A stretch of 64,000 nucleotides of DNA from Pseudomonadota bacterium (GCA_023458055.1 JAEXAW010000002.1:1-64000); one strand, 5' to 3'. Shown: positions 16,555 to 25,305, numbered from the stretch's first letter. Made by a program: numbers and translations. The notes: generated by a model from the sequence alone, not told the origin.

Positions 16555-16974
16555 TTACGCGTCTTCAAAATCGTCCTGCATCTGGACCGGGCCCGAATCC
16601 TGGCCCTTGGCAGCGACGTCGCGGTCGACAAATTCGATGATCGCGATGGGCGCCGCGTCCGATGCGCGGATGCCAGCCTTGATGATGCGGATGTAGCCGC
16701 CGTTGCGGTCGGCATAGCGCTTGGCCAGCACGTCGAACAGCTTGGTCAGCTGGGTGTCGTCCTGAAGACGGCCCTGCGCGAGGCGACGGTTGGCAAGGCC
16801 ACCCTTCTTCGCGAGCGTCACCAGCTTTTCCACATAGGGGCGAAGTTCCTTCGCCTTGGGAACGGTGGTGGTGATCTGCTCATGCTTGATGAGCGCTGCC
16901 GCCATGTTGCGGAACAAAGCCGCGCGGTGGGCAGAAGTACGTTGCAGCTTGCGGCCGCCATATCCGTGACGCAT
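16555..16974 (-). CDS. rplQ: 50S ribosomal protein L17
   Basis: Large-subunit ribosomal protein of 139 residues. It starts MRHGYGGRKLQRTSAHRAA, the family signature, and keeps the HEQITTT and KAKELRPYVEKL segments. The acidic tail after residue 120 is a common alphaproteobacterial extension. It is the last gene of the rpsM-rpsK-rpoA-rplQ cluster. Confidence 0.98.
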   Translation of the reverse strand: MRHGYGGRKLQRTSAHRAALFRNMAAALIKHEQITTTVPKAKELRPYVEKLVTLAKKGGLANRRLAQGRLQDDTQLTKLFDVLAKRYADRNGGYIRIIKAGIRASDAAPIAIIEFVDRDVAAKGQDSGPVQMQDDFEDA

Positions 16975-17143
16975 TTTAGATCTTCTTTCGTTTTTGTGCT
17001 TCCCCCTAGCGCAAGCGCTAGCAGTCGGCGTTTGTCAGGGGGCCGTTTGCCGGACCGTCCGGCCGGTACCCCAAGCCACGCAGGATTAAAGGCCCCCGCG
17101 CCTTTGCCTATAAATCCTCTCCCGCAAGCGGGAGAGGACTGAA

Positions 17144-18205
17144 TTAACCCATCAGCTCCTGTTCGAGCTTCTTGGCCATTTCCTCGATATTTTCAGGCGG
17201 CCAGCCGGGGATGTCCAGGCCGAGGCGCAGACCCATCGACGACAGCACTTCCTTGATTTCGTTCAGGGACTTGCGGCCAAAGTTCGGGGTGCGCAGCATT
17301 TCGGCTTCGGTCTTCTGCACCAGATCGCCAATATAGATGATATTGTCGTTCTTGAGGCAGTTGGCCGAACGCACGCTGAGTTCCAGTTCGTCGACCTTCT
17401 TCAACAGGTAACGGTTGAGCTGGTTCGCATCCGATTCTTCGCTCGACTGCGACGGAGCCGCCATGCCGATCATGCCGCTCGAGGAGGACATGACGTCTTC
17501 GAAGTGGACGAACACCTTCAACTGATCCTGAAGGATCGACGCAGCATAAGCCACGGCGTCTTCCGGGGTGACGGTGCCATCGGTTTCGATGGTCAGCGAC
17601 AGCTTGTCATAATCAAGTTCCTGGCCAACGCGGGTGTTATCGACCTTGTACGCCACCTGACGCACCGGCGAGAACAGCGAGTCGACCGGAATAAGACCGA
17701 TCGGTGCATCGATGGGACGGTTGGCAACCGCCGCCACATAGCCCTTGCCGGTGTCGGCAGTGAGTTCCATGTTGAGCGTCGCGCCTTCGTCGAGATGGCA
17801 GATGACGAGATCGGGGTTCATCACTTCGATGTCGCCCGAAACCATAATGTCGCCTGCTTTGACCGCACCGGGGCCGGTCGCCGAAAGCTGCAGCCGCTTG
17901 GGGCCTTCGCCTTCCATCTTGAGCGCGATCTGCTTCACATTGAGGACGATGTCGGTCACGTCTTCACGCACACCCGCAAGCGAGGAGAATTCGTGGAGGA
18001 CGTTTTCGATCTTGATCGAGGTCACCGCCGCACCTTGCAGCGAGGAGAGAAGCACGCGGCGCAGCGCATTGCCCAGCGTCAAACCAAAGCCGCGCTCGAG
18101 CGGTTCGGCAACGAAGGTTGCCTTGCGCTTGGAATCGCCGCCCGACTTGATTTCGAGGCTGTTGGGCTTCTTCAATTCCTGCCAGTTCTTCATATTGACA
18201 GTCAT
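17144..18205 (-). CDS. rpoA: RNA polymerase subunit alpha
   Basis: Alpha subunit of RNA polymerase, 353 residues. The N-terminal assembly domain (PLERGFGLTLGNALRRVLLSS) and the C-terminal DNA- and activator-binding domain (LELSVRSANCLKNDNIIYIGDL, FGRKSLNEIKEVL) are both intact. It sits between rpsK and rplQ in the standard order. The start at MTVNMKNWQ matches alphaproteobacterial homologues. Confidence 0.98.
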   Translation of the reverse strand: MTVNMKNWQELKKPNSLEIKSGGDSKRKATFVAEPLERGFGLTLGNALRRVLLSSLQGAAVTSIKIENVLHEFSSLAGVREDVTDIVLNVKQIALKMEGEGPKRLQLSATGPGAVKAGDIMVSGDIEVMNPDLVICHLDEGATLNMELTADTGKGYVAAVANRPIDAPIGLIPVDSLFSPVRQVAYKVDNTRVGQELDYDKLSLTIETDGTVTPEDAVAYAASILQDQLKVFVHFEDVMSSSSGMIGMAAPSQSSEESDANQLNRYLLKKVDELELSVRSANCLKNDNIIYIGDLVQKTEAEMLRTPNFGRKSLNEIKEVLSSMGLRLGLDIPGWPPENIEEMAKKLEQELMG

Positions 18206-18332
18206 GGACTTCCCCTAAAATTGAGTGACGACAAACCGGTAATTGGGGGATGCTCCTCCCGCCGATCTGCGCCAGTATGAAAGACTTTTGTGAAAAGCGC
18301 CGACGGTTTCGGCGCCTTTCCGGCAGGCAGAA

Positions 18333-18722
18333 TCAGACGCGACGACGCTTCGACGGACGCACCCCGTTATGCGGGATGGGGGTCACGTCGCGGATCGAGG
18401 TGATGGTGAAACCCACCGCCTGAAGCGCGCGCAGAGCCGATTCACGACCCGAACCCGGACCCTTGATTTCGACTTCCAAAGTGCGGACACCATGTTCAGC
18501 GGCCTTGCGGCCCGCGTCTTCGGCGCAAACCTGCGCTGCATAAGGAGTCGATTTACGCGAGCCCTTGAAGCCCATCATGCCGGCCGACGACCAGCTGATC
18601 GCATTGCCTTGGGCATCGGTGATGGTGATCATCGTGTTGTTGAAGCTCGCATTGACGTGCGCGACGCCCGACGAGATATTTTTGCGCTCGCGCCGACGAA
18701 GGCGCTGAGGTTCGCGTGCCAT
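18333..18722 (-). CDS. rpsK: 30S ribosomal protein S11
   Basis: Small-subunit platform protein of 129 residues, with the conserved NASFNNT, GNAISWSSAG and PHNGVRPSKRRRV segments. Normal length. It is separated from rpsM by 80 bases containing a palindromic repeat. Confidence 0.98.
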   Translation of the reverse strand: MAREPQRLRRRERKNISSGVAHVNASFNNTMITITDAQGNAISWSSAGMMGFKGSRKSTPYAAQVCAEDAGRKAAEHGVRTLEVEIKGPGSGRESALRALQAVGFTITSIRDVTPIPHNGVRPSKRRRV

Positions 18723-18749
18723 AGTGTTTTTCCTGCCTATATTCTAAAC

Positions 18750-18779
18750 CGTTCGTCCTGAGCCTGTCGAAGGACGGCT
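18750..18779. repeat. REP-like palindromic repeat between rpsM and rpsK
   Basis: The stretch contains CGTCCT and AGGACG as a stem around GAGCCTGTCGA, the short palindrome (TTCGTCCTGAGCCTGTCGAA type) that I know to be scattered in many sphingomonad genomes. Only one copy was seen in this window. It falls inside a ribosomal operon, so any transcript carries it as a hairpin. Confidence 0.6.
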
Positions 18780-18802
18780 CAAAGGAAGAAGGTGGGTTAA
18801 AC

Positions 18803-19171
18803 TTACTTCTTCTTACCAGCGATCGGCTTGGCCTTGCCCTTGCGGGTGCGCGCATTGGTGTGCGTGCGCTGGCCGCGAACCGGAAGACCCTTGCGATGAC
18901 GCAGACCGCGATAGCAAGCGAGGTCCATCAGGCGCTTGATGTTCATCGCGGTTTCGCGACGAAGGTCACCTTCCACCGTGTGGTCAGCGTCGATGGTTTC
19001 GCGGATCTGCAGAACTTCGGCGTCCGACAGGTCCTGTACGCGGCGCGCATGGTCAATGCCCAGCTTGTCCGCAATTTCGAGCGCCTTGGTGCGACCGATA
19101 CCGTGAATATAGGTAAGCGCGATGATCACGCGCTTGTTTGTGGGCAAGTTGACGCCCGCAATACGTGCCAT
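18803..19171 (-). CDS. rpsM: 30S ribosomal protein S13
   Basis: Small-subunit head protein of 122 residues. It starts MARIAGVNLPTNKRVIIALTYIHGIG and contains the conserved RGLRHRKGLPVRGQRT segment. The ATG at 19171 was chosen over a longer frame because it matches the family and has AGGAG 10 bases upstream. It heads this cluster; the usual upstream secY/adk genes are absent from the flank. Confidence 0.98.
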   Translation of the reverse strand: MARIAGVNLPTNKRVIIALTYIHGIGRTKALEIADKLGIDHARRVQDLSDAEVLQIRETIDADHTVEGDLRRETAMNIKRLMDLACYRGLRHRKGLPVRGQRTHTNARTRKGKAKPIAGKKK

Positions 19172-19423
19172 AAAATTAAATCTCCTGCTCCACAGCCAGT
19201 CCGGCAAAGACCAGCCATCTCAAAGCTTTGCGTGGTTTTCCAAAACGCAAAAAAGGCAGGCACGAAGAATCATGCCGCCGTTCCTGTGCTGTCGGAATGC
19301 ACCGCACTTAGGATGAGTCGAGTGAAGTGTCAAGTTAAAGCCCGCTCCACTTCGGATTCGACTCGGCATGACCACATCTGTTTCAAGCTATAAAATGGTC
19401 GTACCCGGAAGGAGGGGTGAAAA

Positions 19424-19753
19424 ATGAAATCTATATTTCTCAAATCTGTTTCTACTCTCAGCTTAATGCTAGCCAGCGCAGGCCTTGCGCCAGCGGCATT
19501 TGCAGCGACCTGTCCCGTTTTTGCAACCACGGCTGAAGCGACTGCCGCGGCCAATGCCATGGGCTATGTTAAAATAAACGAAACCAGTAACGGCCAAGCG
19601 GTATATAAAAAAGGTAGTGACTACATCAGCCGCGACATCGATTGCCATAATGGCGGCGCATGGAAGCGGGCAAGTTCGGTTGCCAATTTAGCGTCAAAAA
19701 CGACCCGGCTGGGGACTTATAATGCAGATTTAACAGTACGCGTAGGAGATTGA
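19424..19753 (+). CDS. Exported small protein with Ntox21-like toxin domain
   Basis: Protein of 109 residues. A signal peptide covers residues 1-28 (cleavage near AAFA/ATC). The remainder matches the pattern I know from the Ntox21 C-terminal toxin domain of polymorphic and contact-dependent inhibition toxins: GYVKINETSNGQAVYKKG, then YISRDIDCHNGGAWK, then LASKTTRLGTYNADL. Members of that family are predicted or shown RNases. Here the domain is the whole mature protein, with no large delivery module. Two cysteines (in ATCPV and DIDCHN) could form a disulfide. AAGGAGGGG precedes the ATG. Base composition is less GC-rich than neighbours, suggesting transfer. Toxicity is inferred. Confidence 0.7.
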   Translation: MKSIFLKSVSTLSLMLASAGLAPAAFAATCPVFATTAEATAAANAMGYVKINETSNGQAVYKKGSDYISRDIDCHNGGAWKRASSVANLASKTTRLGTYNADLTVRVGD

Positions 19754-19754
19754 A

Positions 19755-19961
19755 ATGTCAGATGTTGTTAACAAAGCGCCAGAATGGATAACTAAAGGCA
19801 AGACTATTCGACAACTTATTGCGGAACTCCAAACGTTTGAGGACCAGGATCTCGAAGTTCGCATGTCCTTCGATGGACGGGTGACGAACCGCCCGATAAG
19901 CATTCTAAGTCGCGATCAAGGATATTGCATTCTCGAAAATTGTGAAGATTTGAAAGACTGA
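19755..19961 (+). CDS. Candidate immunity protein for the Ntox21-like toxin
   Basis: Protein of 68 residues, acidic, without a signal peptide (TIRQLIAELQTFEDQDLEVRMSFDG ... QGYCILENCED). It starts one base after the toxin stop, with AGGAG inside the end of the toxin gene, so the two are co-translated. Small acidic partners directly downstream are the rule for polymorphic toxins. The role is inferred from position, size and charge. An oddity is that the partner appears cytoplasmic while the toxin carries an export signal. Confidence 0.6.
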   Translation: MSDVVNKAPEWITKGKTIRQLIAELQTFEDQDLEVRMSFDGRVTNRPISILSRDQGYCILENCEDLKD

Positions 19962-20015
19962 TTATTATAAAACTTGGGGTTGAGCGGCGAGTGGCTTTCC
20001 AAACGTCCCCGCCGT

Positions 20016-20618
20016 TCAATTTTTTTGCGGCACCGTGAAGCTGCCCGAAACGCGGCCATGGCCGCTGCCCGGGATGATATTGCCCGAAGGGCCGCGCACC
20101 GGGGACGAGGTGCCGCCTTCGCCATCCACCGTCGCGCGCCCTGTATTAAGGTCGATCATCAACCGCCCGCCGTTCAGCACATTGCTGCCTTGCGTCAGCT
20201 TGACGTTGCCCAGCATGGTGATGAGTTTGCGATCGAGATCATAGACCGCCACCTCGCCGCGCGCGGTCTGGTCATCGCGCTTGACCGTGACGCCGCCGGT
20301 CGCATCGATACGGTTGACCTGCGTGCCGCCCGCTTGCGTATAAGCGATGGTCATGCGGTCCGCATTGAGTTGCATCCCCGCCTGCGTCACCACCACGCCG
20401 CCGGAAATGATCACGCGGTCGGCGCGGTCCTGTACCTCGATGCGGTCGGCGGAGAAATTGACCGGGGCGTTGACATTATGGCTGCCAAGCTGCGCGGCGG
20501 CCGGATCAGCAGGCTGGCCGACGGCCACCGCCGCAATCCCCAAACCAAGGCCGAGCGCGAGGCGACTTGCAACGCCCATGCGGGCTAACGGAAAAACTAT
20601 GCGGGAAGGGGTGGCCAT
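20016..20618 (-). CDS. lptA: LptA, periplasmic lipopolysaccharide transport protein
   Basis: OstA-like beta-jellyroll protein that bridges lipopolysaccharide across the periplasm, 200 residues. A signal peptide ends near DPAAAQ. Repeated beta strands follow (ISGGVVVTQAGMQLNADRMTI, GEVAVYDLDRKLITMLGNVKLTQG). ATG 20618 was chosen; the TTG just before it is in frame. It lies 21 bases after lptC, in the usual order. Confidence 0.9.
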   Translation of the reverse strand: MATPSRIVFPLARMGVASRLALGLGLGIAAVAVGQPADPAAAQLGSHNVNAPVNFSADRIEVQDRADRVIISGGVVVTQAGMQLNADRMTIAYTQAGGTQVNRIDATGGVTVKRDDQTARGEVAVYDLDRKLITMLGNVKLTQGSNVLNGGRLMIDLNTGRATVDGEGGTSSPVRGPSGNIIPGSGHGRVSGSFTVPQKN

Positions 20619-20639
20619 CAACTTCGTCTCTATCCTGCT

Positions 20640-21368
20640 CTATCGCTTGAGCGCGCCCTGTTTGATCTGCATTTTGGCATTGCCTTCCAGCACCACGGTA
20701 CGGCTTTTATTGTCGGCATATAGGCGGTTCGCGCTGTAGCTGCCAATGGGCAAAGTGCCTTGCACCCCGCCCGACAACTTCACCGTCTGCGCATTGAGGT
20801 CGGCGGTGAGCCCACTTCCCGAAAATGTGCCGAGCGGCATTTCGCCAGAGAGGCGCCCGCGCCCGGCCATCGTCTGGGCGTTCAAATCCACCAGCGCATT
20901 GCCGACGGTGAGAGCATAGCCCTGATCCGAGGTCATCCTGATTTCGCCCGGAATATCGACCGTCTGCGCGTTCATATCATAGCGGCCTGCCGCTGCGGTC
21001 AATGAGGCCGCGCCATCGGTGAGCCAGATTTTCGCGGCCAAATCCTGCATATCGACCACCGGATTGGCCGAGGTCTGCTGCACCGCCGATCCCGCCTCAA
21101 GCGTGAAGGGCTGCCCCTTATAATCCTCGCCGCGATACATGGCTTCGGTCACGCGCATACGTTCCTTGGCCATTTCAACCTTGTCCTTGGCGAGAACGAA
21201 GCTGACCTCGTCCTTCTTGAACATCGGCGCGAGCACGAGCACGGCGACCAGCACCCCGACCACAATCGGCAGGATGAATTTGGCGAGGCGCAAAAAGGCA
21301 TCATAGCTGCCGCCGCGCGACGCCCATTGCTGGCGCTTTGACCGTTCCTGTTCAGCGAGTTGGGACAT
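20640..21368 (-). CDS. lptC: LptC, lipopolysaccharide export inner-membrane protein
   Basis: Bitopic protein of 242 residues that receives lipopolysaccharide from LptBFG and passes it to LptA. One membrane segment lies near residues 29-48 (FILPIVVGVLVAVLVLAPMF), then a periplasmic jellyroll with recurring NAQTV and LSG/IPG strands. It is placed between rnd and lptA, a common alphaproteobacterial arrangement. Confidence 0.88.
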   Translation of the reverse strand: MSQLAEQERSKRQQWASRGGSYDAFLRLAKFILPIVVGVLVAVLVLAPMFKKDEVSFVLAKDKVEMAKERMRVTEAMYRGEDYKGQPFTLEAGSAVQQTSANPVVDMQDLAAKIWLTDGAASLTAAAGRYDMNAQTVDIPGEIRMTSDQGYALTVGNALVDLNAQTMAGRGRLSGEMPLGTFSGSGLTADLNAQTVKLSGGVQGTLPIGSYSANRLYADNKSRTVVLEGNAKMQIKQGALKR

Positions 21369-21420
21369 GGGTCGCGTTCTTTAGTCCGACTTTCCTGTAT
21401 CACGCCTTTATCACGCTTTT

Positions 21421-22038
21421 TTAAGCGTGGGCGAAAATATCCGTCTCGGGCCAACCGGCAAGGTCGAGCCGCGCGCGCATCGGCAAAAAGCCGAAACAGG
21501 CCTCCGCCATTTCGGTACGCCCTTCGCGCGCCAGCCGCTTGTCGAGCTCTTCGCGCAGGCGGTGGAGATAGCGCACGTCGGAAGCCGCATAATCTTTCTG
21601 CGCGTCGGACAGGTCCGGGCCGCCCCAATCGCTTGATTGCTGCTGCTTGGAAATCTCCTGCCCCAGCAATTCGCGCACCAATTCCTTGAGACCATGGCGG
21701 TCCGTATAAGTGCGCACCAACCGCGAGGCGATCTTGGTGCAATAAACCGGCGCGGCGGTGACGCCGAGATATTGTTCGATGGCGGCAAGATCAAAGCGCG
21801 CGAAATGATAGAGTTTGAGCCGATTGGGGTCCGCCAGCACCGCTTTCAGATTGGGGGCGTCATAGTTTGATCCGGGGCCGAATCGCACCAGATGCTCGTC
21901 ACCCTGTCCGTCCGAAATCTGCAACAAACAGAGCCGGTCGCGGTGGCTGTGGAGCCCCATGGTTTCGGTATCGACCGCAACCGGTCCGTCCGCCAGCACC
22001 CCAGCGGGCAAATCTTCTTCGTGAAAATATATAGCCAT
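21421..22038 (-). CDS. rnd: Ribonuclease D-like 3'-5' exonuclease
   Basis: DEDD-family exonuclease of 205 residues. Catalytic motifs are visible: VAVDTETMGL (Exo I), LYHFARFDLAAIEQ (Exo II) and DYAASDVRYLHRL (Exo III). It lacks the HRDC domains of full-length RNase D, so it belongs to the short alphaproteobacterial type. ATG 22038 was chosen over an in-frame TTG at 22059 because AAGGG stands at a good distance. Probably transcribed with lptC and lptA. Confidence 0.9.
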   Translation of the reverse strand: MAIYFHEEDLPAGVLADGPVAVDTETMGLHSHRDRLCLLQISDGQGDEHLVRFGPGSNYDAPNLKAVLADPNRLKLYHFARFDLAAIEQYLGVTAAPVYCTKIASRLVRTYTDRHGLKELVRELLGQEISKQQQSSDWGGPDLSDAQKDYAASDVRYLHRLREELDKRLAREGRTEMAEACFGFLPMRARLDLAGWPETDIFAHA

Positions 22039-22633
22039 AACGACGCCCTTTGCGCTCAAGCCCCGGCGAGTTCAAGCGGAAAGCATGGCGCAGCCGCCGC
22101 GACGCACCGGGGATCAGTGCCTGGACCTTGGGGAAGCGCCAAATCTATATCTTGTGGTTGGCTGGCATGCCCGCTAAAAACCGCACGTTTCCGCGCATAA
22201 TGCCCTCTTACGTTCCAAAAGTTCATAGATTTCGAGCAAATTCCTGTAGGATTTTGACCACAAGATGTAGAGCCACGCACCAATCGCCAGGTGCCTTTAA
22301 TCGCGCGACAAACGGGGGCGCATATCGTCATGATCATCAAAGACTCCTTTCACCCTTGAGGGGCAGTGAAACAGCAGCCTTTCATGGGCAAAGGGTGTAG
22401 GAAAGCCTTATTTCACCACGAGCCTTGCGACTTTGCTGCAACAGGCGACATTTTCTGCGCGTTTTACATAGGCTGTGGATAAAATTTGTTCGCGTGCCGC
22501 ACGTTTTGAGCTATGACGACTCGCCGACTAGGGTTTTGGATCCCCCTTGACGGTGGTTTTGCGTCCCGTTCGTCCTGGGGCTTTGGCCAAGTTTCTACAA
22601 GTTCAAGGACGAAGCGAAGGTGACGTTTAAGGC
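22039..22633. other. Long intergenic region between rnd and the cold-shock gene
   Basis: No convincing gene was seen in about 595 bases. ATATCTTGTGGT (22147-22158) and ACCACAAGATGT (22257-22268) form an imperfect inverted pair about 100 bases apart. TGTGGATAA (22474-22482) equals one DnaA-box-like 9-mer in reverse. The last 90 bases probably form the leader of the cold-shock gene. Promoters for both divergent genes must lie here but could not be placed. Confidence 0.4.
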
Positions 22634-23497
22634 ATGAGTTTCGACAGAGATAACCGCGGCGGTCGTGGTCGTGGTGGACGCGGGCGCGACAAGCGCGATG
22701 GTTTCGGCGAAGAAGGTTTTGATCCCTTTTATCAGGAACGCAGCTTTGGCGGCGGCGGTGATCGCGGCGGCTTTGGTGGCGGCGGCGGTGGACGCGGCGG
22801 CTTCGGTGGAGGCGGCGGCGGAGACCGTGGCGGCTTCGGCGGCGGCGGCGGTGATCGCGGCGGCTTTGGTGGAGGCGGCGGCGGTGGTCGCGGCTTCGGC
22901 GGCGGTGGCGGTGGCGGCGGTGCCCGTGGCGGCATGCCCGCGCAGGTCGTCGGCGAAGGCAAGGGCGTCGTCAAATTCTTCAACGGCCAGAAAGGCTTTG
23001 GCTTCATCCAGCGCGATGAAGGCGGCGAAGATGTGTTTGTCCACATCAGCGCGGTTGAACAAGCCGGGCTTTCGGGCCTTGCCGAAGGGCAGCCGCTTGA
23101 ATTCACGCTGGTTGATCGTGGCGGCAAGGTGTCGGCGACCGACCTCAAGATTGATGGCGAGCCGATGCCGGTTCCCGAACGCGCGCCGCGTGAACCGCGC
23201 GAGCAACGCGGCGGTTTCGACCGGGGCGGTGATCGCGGCGGCTTCGGCGGGGGCGGTCGTCCGCAACGCCAGCTTACCGGCGAATCGGCAACCGGCACGG
23301 TCAAATTCTTCAACGCGATGAAAGGCTTCGGCTTTATCGAACGCGATGACGGCCAACCCGATGCGTTCGTCCACATCAGCGCGGTCGAACGCGCCGGCAT
23401 GGTAGCCCTTAACGAAGGCGACCGCCTCAAATTCGACATCGAGGTGGATGGCCGCGGCAAGCATGCGGCGGTTAACCTGGAGCCGATGCAGGGTTAA
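22634..23497 (+). CDS. Double cold-shock-domain protein with RGG-type Gly/Arg-rich region
   Basis: RNA-binding protein of 287 residues. Residues 1-100 are Arg/Gly-rich with tandem DRGGFGGGGG-like repeats. The first cold-shock domain spans about 107-172 (GVVKFFNGQKGFGFI, DVFVHIS) and the second about 218-284 (GTVKFFNAMKGFGFI, DAFVHIS), joined by a second RGG patch. Both RNP motifs are intact in both domains. A strong terminator follows. Role in RNA chaperoning or cold adaptation is inferred from the family. Confidence 0.9.
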   Translation: MSFDRDNRGGRGRGGRGRDKRDGFGEEGFDPFYQERSFGGGGDRGGFGGGGGGRGGFGGGGGGDRGGFGGGGGDRGGFGGGGGGGRGFGGGGGGGGARGGMPAQVVGEGKGVVKFFNGQKGFGFIQRDEGGEDVFVHISAVEQAGLSGLAEGQPLEFTLVDRGGKVSATDLKIDGEPMPVPERAPREPREQRGGFDRGGDRGGFGGGGRPQRQLTGESATGTVKFFNAMKGFGFIERDDGQPDAFVHISAVERAGMVALNEGDRLKFDIEVDGRGKHAAVNLEPMQG

Positions 23498-23522
23498 GCC
23501 TGGACGCAAGGTTGGAAAATGG

Positions 23523-23560
23523 AAAAGGCGGCTTTGCACTGATGCAAGGCCGCCTTTTTC
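23523..23560 (+). terminator. Rho-independent terminator of the cold-shock gene
   Basis: AAAAGGCGGC pairs with GCCGCCTTTTT, with an inner TGCA/TGCA pair, and ends in five T residues about 25 bases after the stop. Confidence 0.85.
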
Positions 23561-23979
23561 TTCGGGCGGATTGCGAAGGCCGGTCGCGACGCAACCTTAT
23601 GGATCACCGCACAATGTAAACGGCCCTCCGGCTCGCACAGACAATTCCTCCCTCCCCCGCTTCTTACCGCGCGCAGCATCTTGCCCTTGCTTTTGCAAAC
23701 AGGGACGAGCTTTCGCTGCGCCGATATCTTCCCCTTCGCACAAGCAAGACCATCGGAAACCAGCGCAGGAGATAGCGGGGCCGCGCGAGGATATGGGCCG
23801 AGCGGGCCGCCTATCCGCCCGAAAAGGGAGAGTGGCGAGGATATCCCGCCACTGGGAGTCCGCATCCGCTGCGGCGTAAACCAGTCCGGCGACACGCGCC
23901 ATCGACCTGTCGACAGTTGCACGGCTGACCAATAAACCGCCCCCCCAAACCGCGTTTGCAGGGAGTATCTTTGGGTTCC
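23561..23979. other. Intergenic stretch without recognisable genes
   Basis: About 420 bases between the cold-shock gene terminator and the end of the amidohydrolase gene. Open frames exist on both strands but have no family pattern, no ribosome binding site and mutually overlapping positions. Nothing supportable was found. Confidence 0.5.
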
Positions 23980-25305
23980 CTACCCCGCCGGCTTGGCCAT
24001 GATCTTCATCGCCATCGCGGTCATCGCTTCGGTGGCCGTGGAGATCACCTTGTCGGCCTCGGGCGCCCAGAAGGGGGAGTGGAGCGAGGGAAGTTTGGAA
24101 GCATCGCCGCCTGCTGCCTTGACCTTCTCGGCATTTTCGCCGCCGACCCAGAAGATCAGCGGCTTGATGCTCTTGTCGGCAAGGTAGAATTCGCTGAAAT
24201 CCTCGCCCCCCATCACCGGGGCCATTTTGGCATTCACCCGGCCCTCGCCGAAATGGGCTGAAAGAAGCGCGCCCATCTCGGTGGCGAAGTCGGGGTCGTT
24301 ATAGGTGGCAGGCGTATAGCCCGGGTCGACCTTGACCACCGGCATCTTGTCCTCGGGGATGCCCGCCGCAATCGCCTCGCCGCGCGCGATGCGGGCGATA
24401 CCGTCGAGCAGATGCTGGCGCACCTCGGGTTCGTAACTGCGCACGGTCAACTGGAGCCGCGCTTCGTCGGAGATGATATTATGCTTCGAGCCGCCATGGA
24501 AACTGCCGACCGTCACCACCGCGCTTTTGAGCGGATCAATCTCGCGCGACACCAAAGTCTGGAGCGAGGTCACGATGCGGCTCGCAAGCACAATCGGGTC
24601 TTTGGTGGTGTGCGGATAGGCGCCATGCCCGCCAACGCCCTTGACCGTGATATCGACGCTATCGACATTGGCAAGCGCATAGCCGGGTGTGATGCCGATC
24701 TGCCCGGCAGGCATCGCGGCGGCATCGTGGAAGGCGAGCGCATAATCGGGCTTGGGGAAACGGGTGTAGAGGCCGTCATCCAGCATCGGCTTGGCGCCGC
24801 CCACTTCTTCGGCCGGTTGCCCGAGCATGATGAGCGTCCCCGACCATTTATCCTTGTTCGCCGCCATGATCCGCGCGGTGCCAATCCAGCTCGTCATATG
24901 GGTGTCATGGCCGCAGGCGTGCATCACGCCCGTCTCGACGCCCGACGCCGGCGTTGCGCGCACTTTGGAGGCAAAGGGCAAGCCGGTTTGCTCGATGACG
25001 GGAAGGCCATCCATATCGGCGCGGATCATCACCACCGGGCCGGGGCCGTTCTTCATCACCGCAACCACGCCGGTGCCGCCGACCTTTTCGGTGACGGTAA
25101 AGCCAAGCTTCTTCGCCTCGGCGGCGAGCTTGGCAGCGGTCTTCACCTCCATGAAGGAGAGTTCGGGATTGGCGTGAAGATCGCGATAGATGGTCATCAA
25201 GGACGGCATCTGTTTGGCAACCTCGGGACCGGTGCCAACGGCGGTATTCTGCGCGAGCGTCGGCGTGGAGGAGAGCAGCAGGGTCGCGACCAAAAGCTTT
25301 TTCAA
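23980..25305 (-). CDS. M20D-family amidohydrolase, exported
   Basis: Metal-dependent amidohydrolase or peptidase of the AmhX/HipO type, 441 residues. A signal peptide ends near PTLAQN. Metal-binding features are visible: MHACGHDTHMT, AEEVGGAK, and the distal MGGEDFSEF. The lid domain is marked by GVGGHGAYPH. Translation starts at TTG 25305, which overlaps the stop of the upstream lipoprotein gene and has GGAG at a good distance. Substrate is unknown; the family acts on N-acyl amino acids and dipeptides. Confidence 0.9.
   Translation of the reverse strand: MKKLLVATLLLSSTPTLAQNTAVGTGPEVAKQMPSLMTIYRDLHANPELSFMEVKTAAKLAAEAKKLGFTVTEKVGGTGVVAVMKNGPGPVVMIRADMDGLPVIEQTGLPFASKVRATPASGVETGVMHACGHDTHMTSWIGTARIMAANKDKWSGTLIMLGQPAEEVGGAKPMLDDGLYTRFPKPDYALAFHDAAAMPAGQIGITPGYALANVDSVDITVKGVGGHGAYPHTTKDPIVLASRIVTSLQTLVSREIDPLKSAVVTVGSFHGGSKHNIISDEARLQLTVRSYEPEVRQHLLDGIARIARGEAIAAGIPEDKMPVVKVDPGYTPATYNDPDFATEMGALLSAHFGEGRVNAKMAPVMGGEDFSEFYLADKSIKPLIFWVGGENAEKVKAAGGDASKLPSLHSPFWAPEADKVISTATEAMTAMAMKIMAKPAG

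Noticed and set aside
22474..22482. DnaA-box-like TGTGGATAA
   Set aside because: A single 9-mer match without clustering, AT-rich unwinding region or origin genes is not evidence of an origin.
22800..22930. CRISPR-like repetition
   Set aside because: The repetition is GGC/GGT codon repeats in a Gly-rich protein without unique spacers; no cas genes are present.
22595..23539. 314-codon minus-strand open frame opposite the cold-shock gene
   Set aside because: Produced by the Gly/Arg codon repeats read in reverse; low-complexity Ala/Thr/Pro product.
23597..23932. Minus-strand open frame of 111 codons in the intergenic region
   Set aside because: No ribosome binding site, no recognisable domain, overlapped by frames on the other strand.
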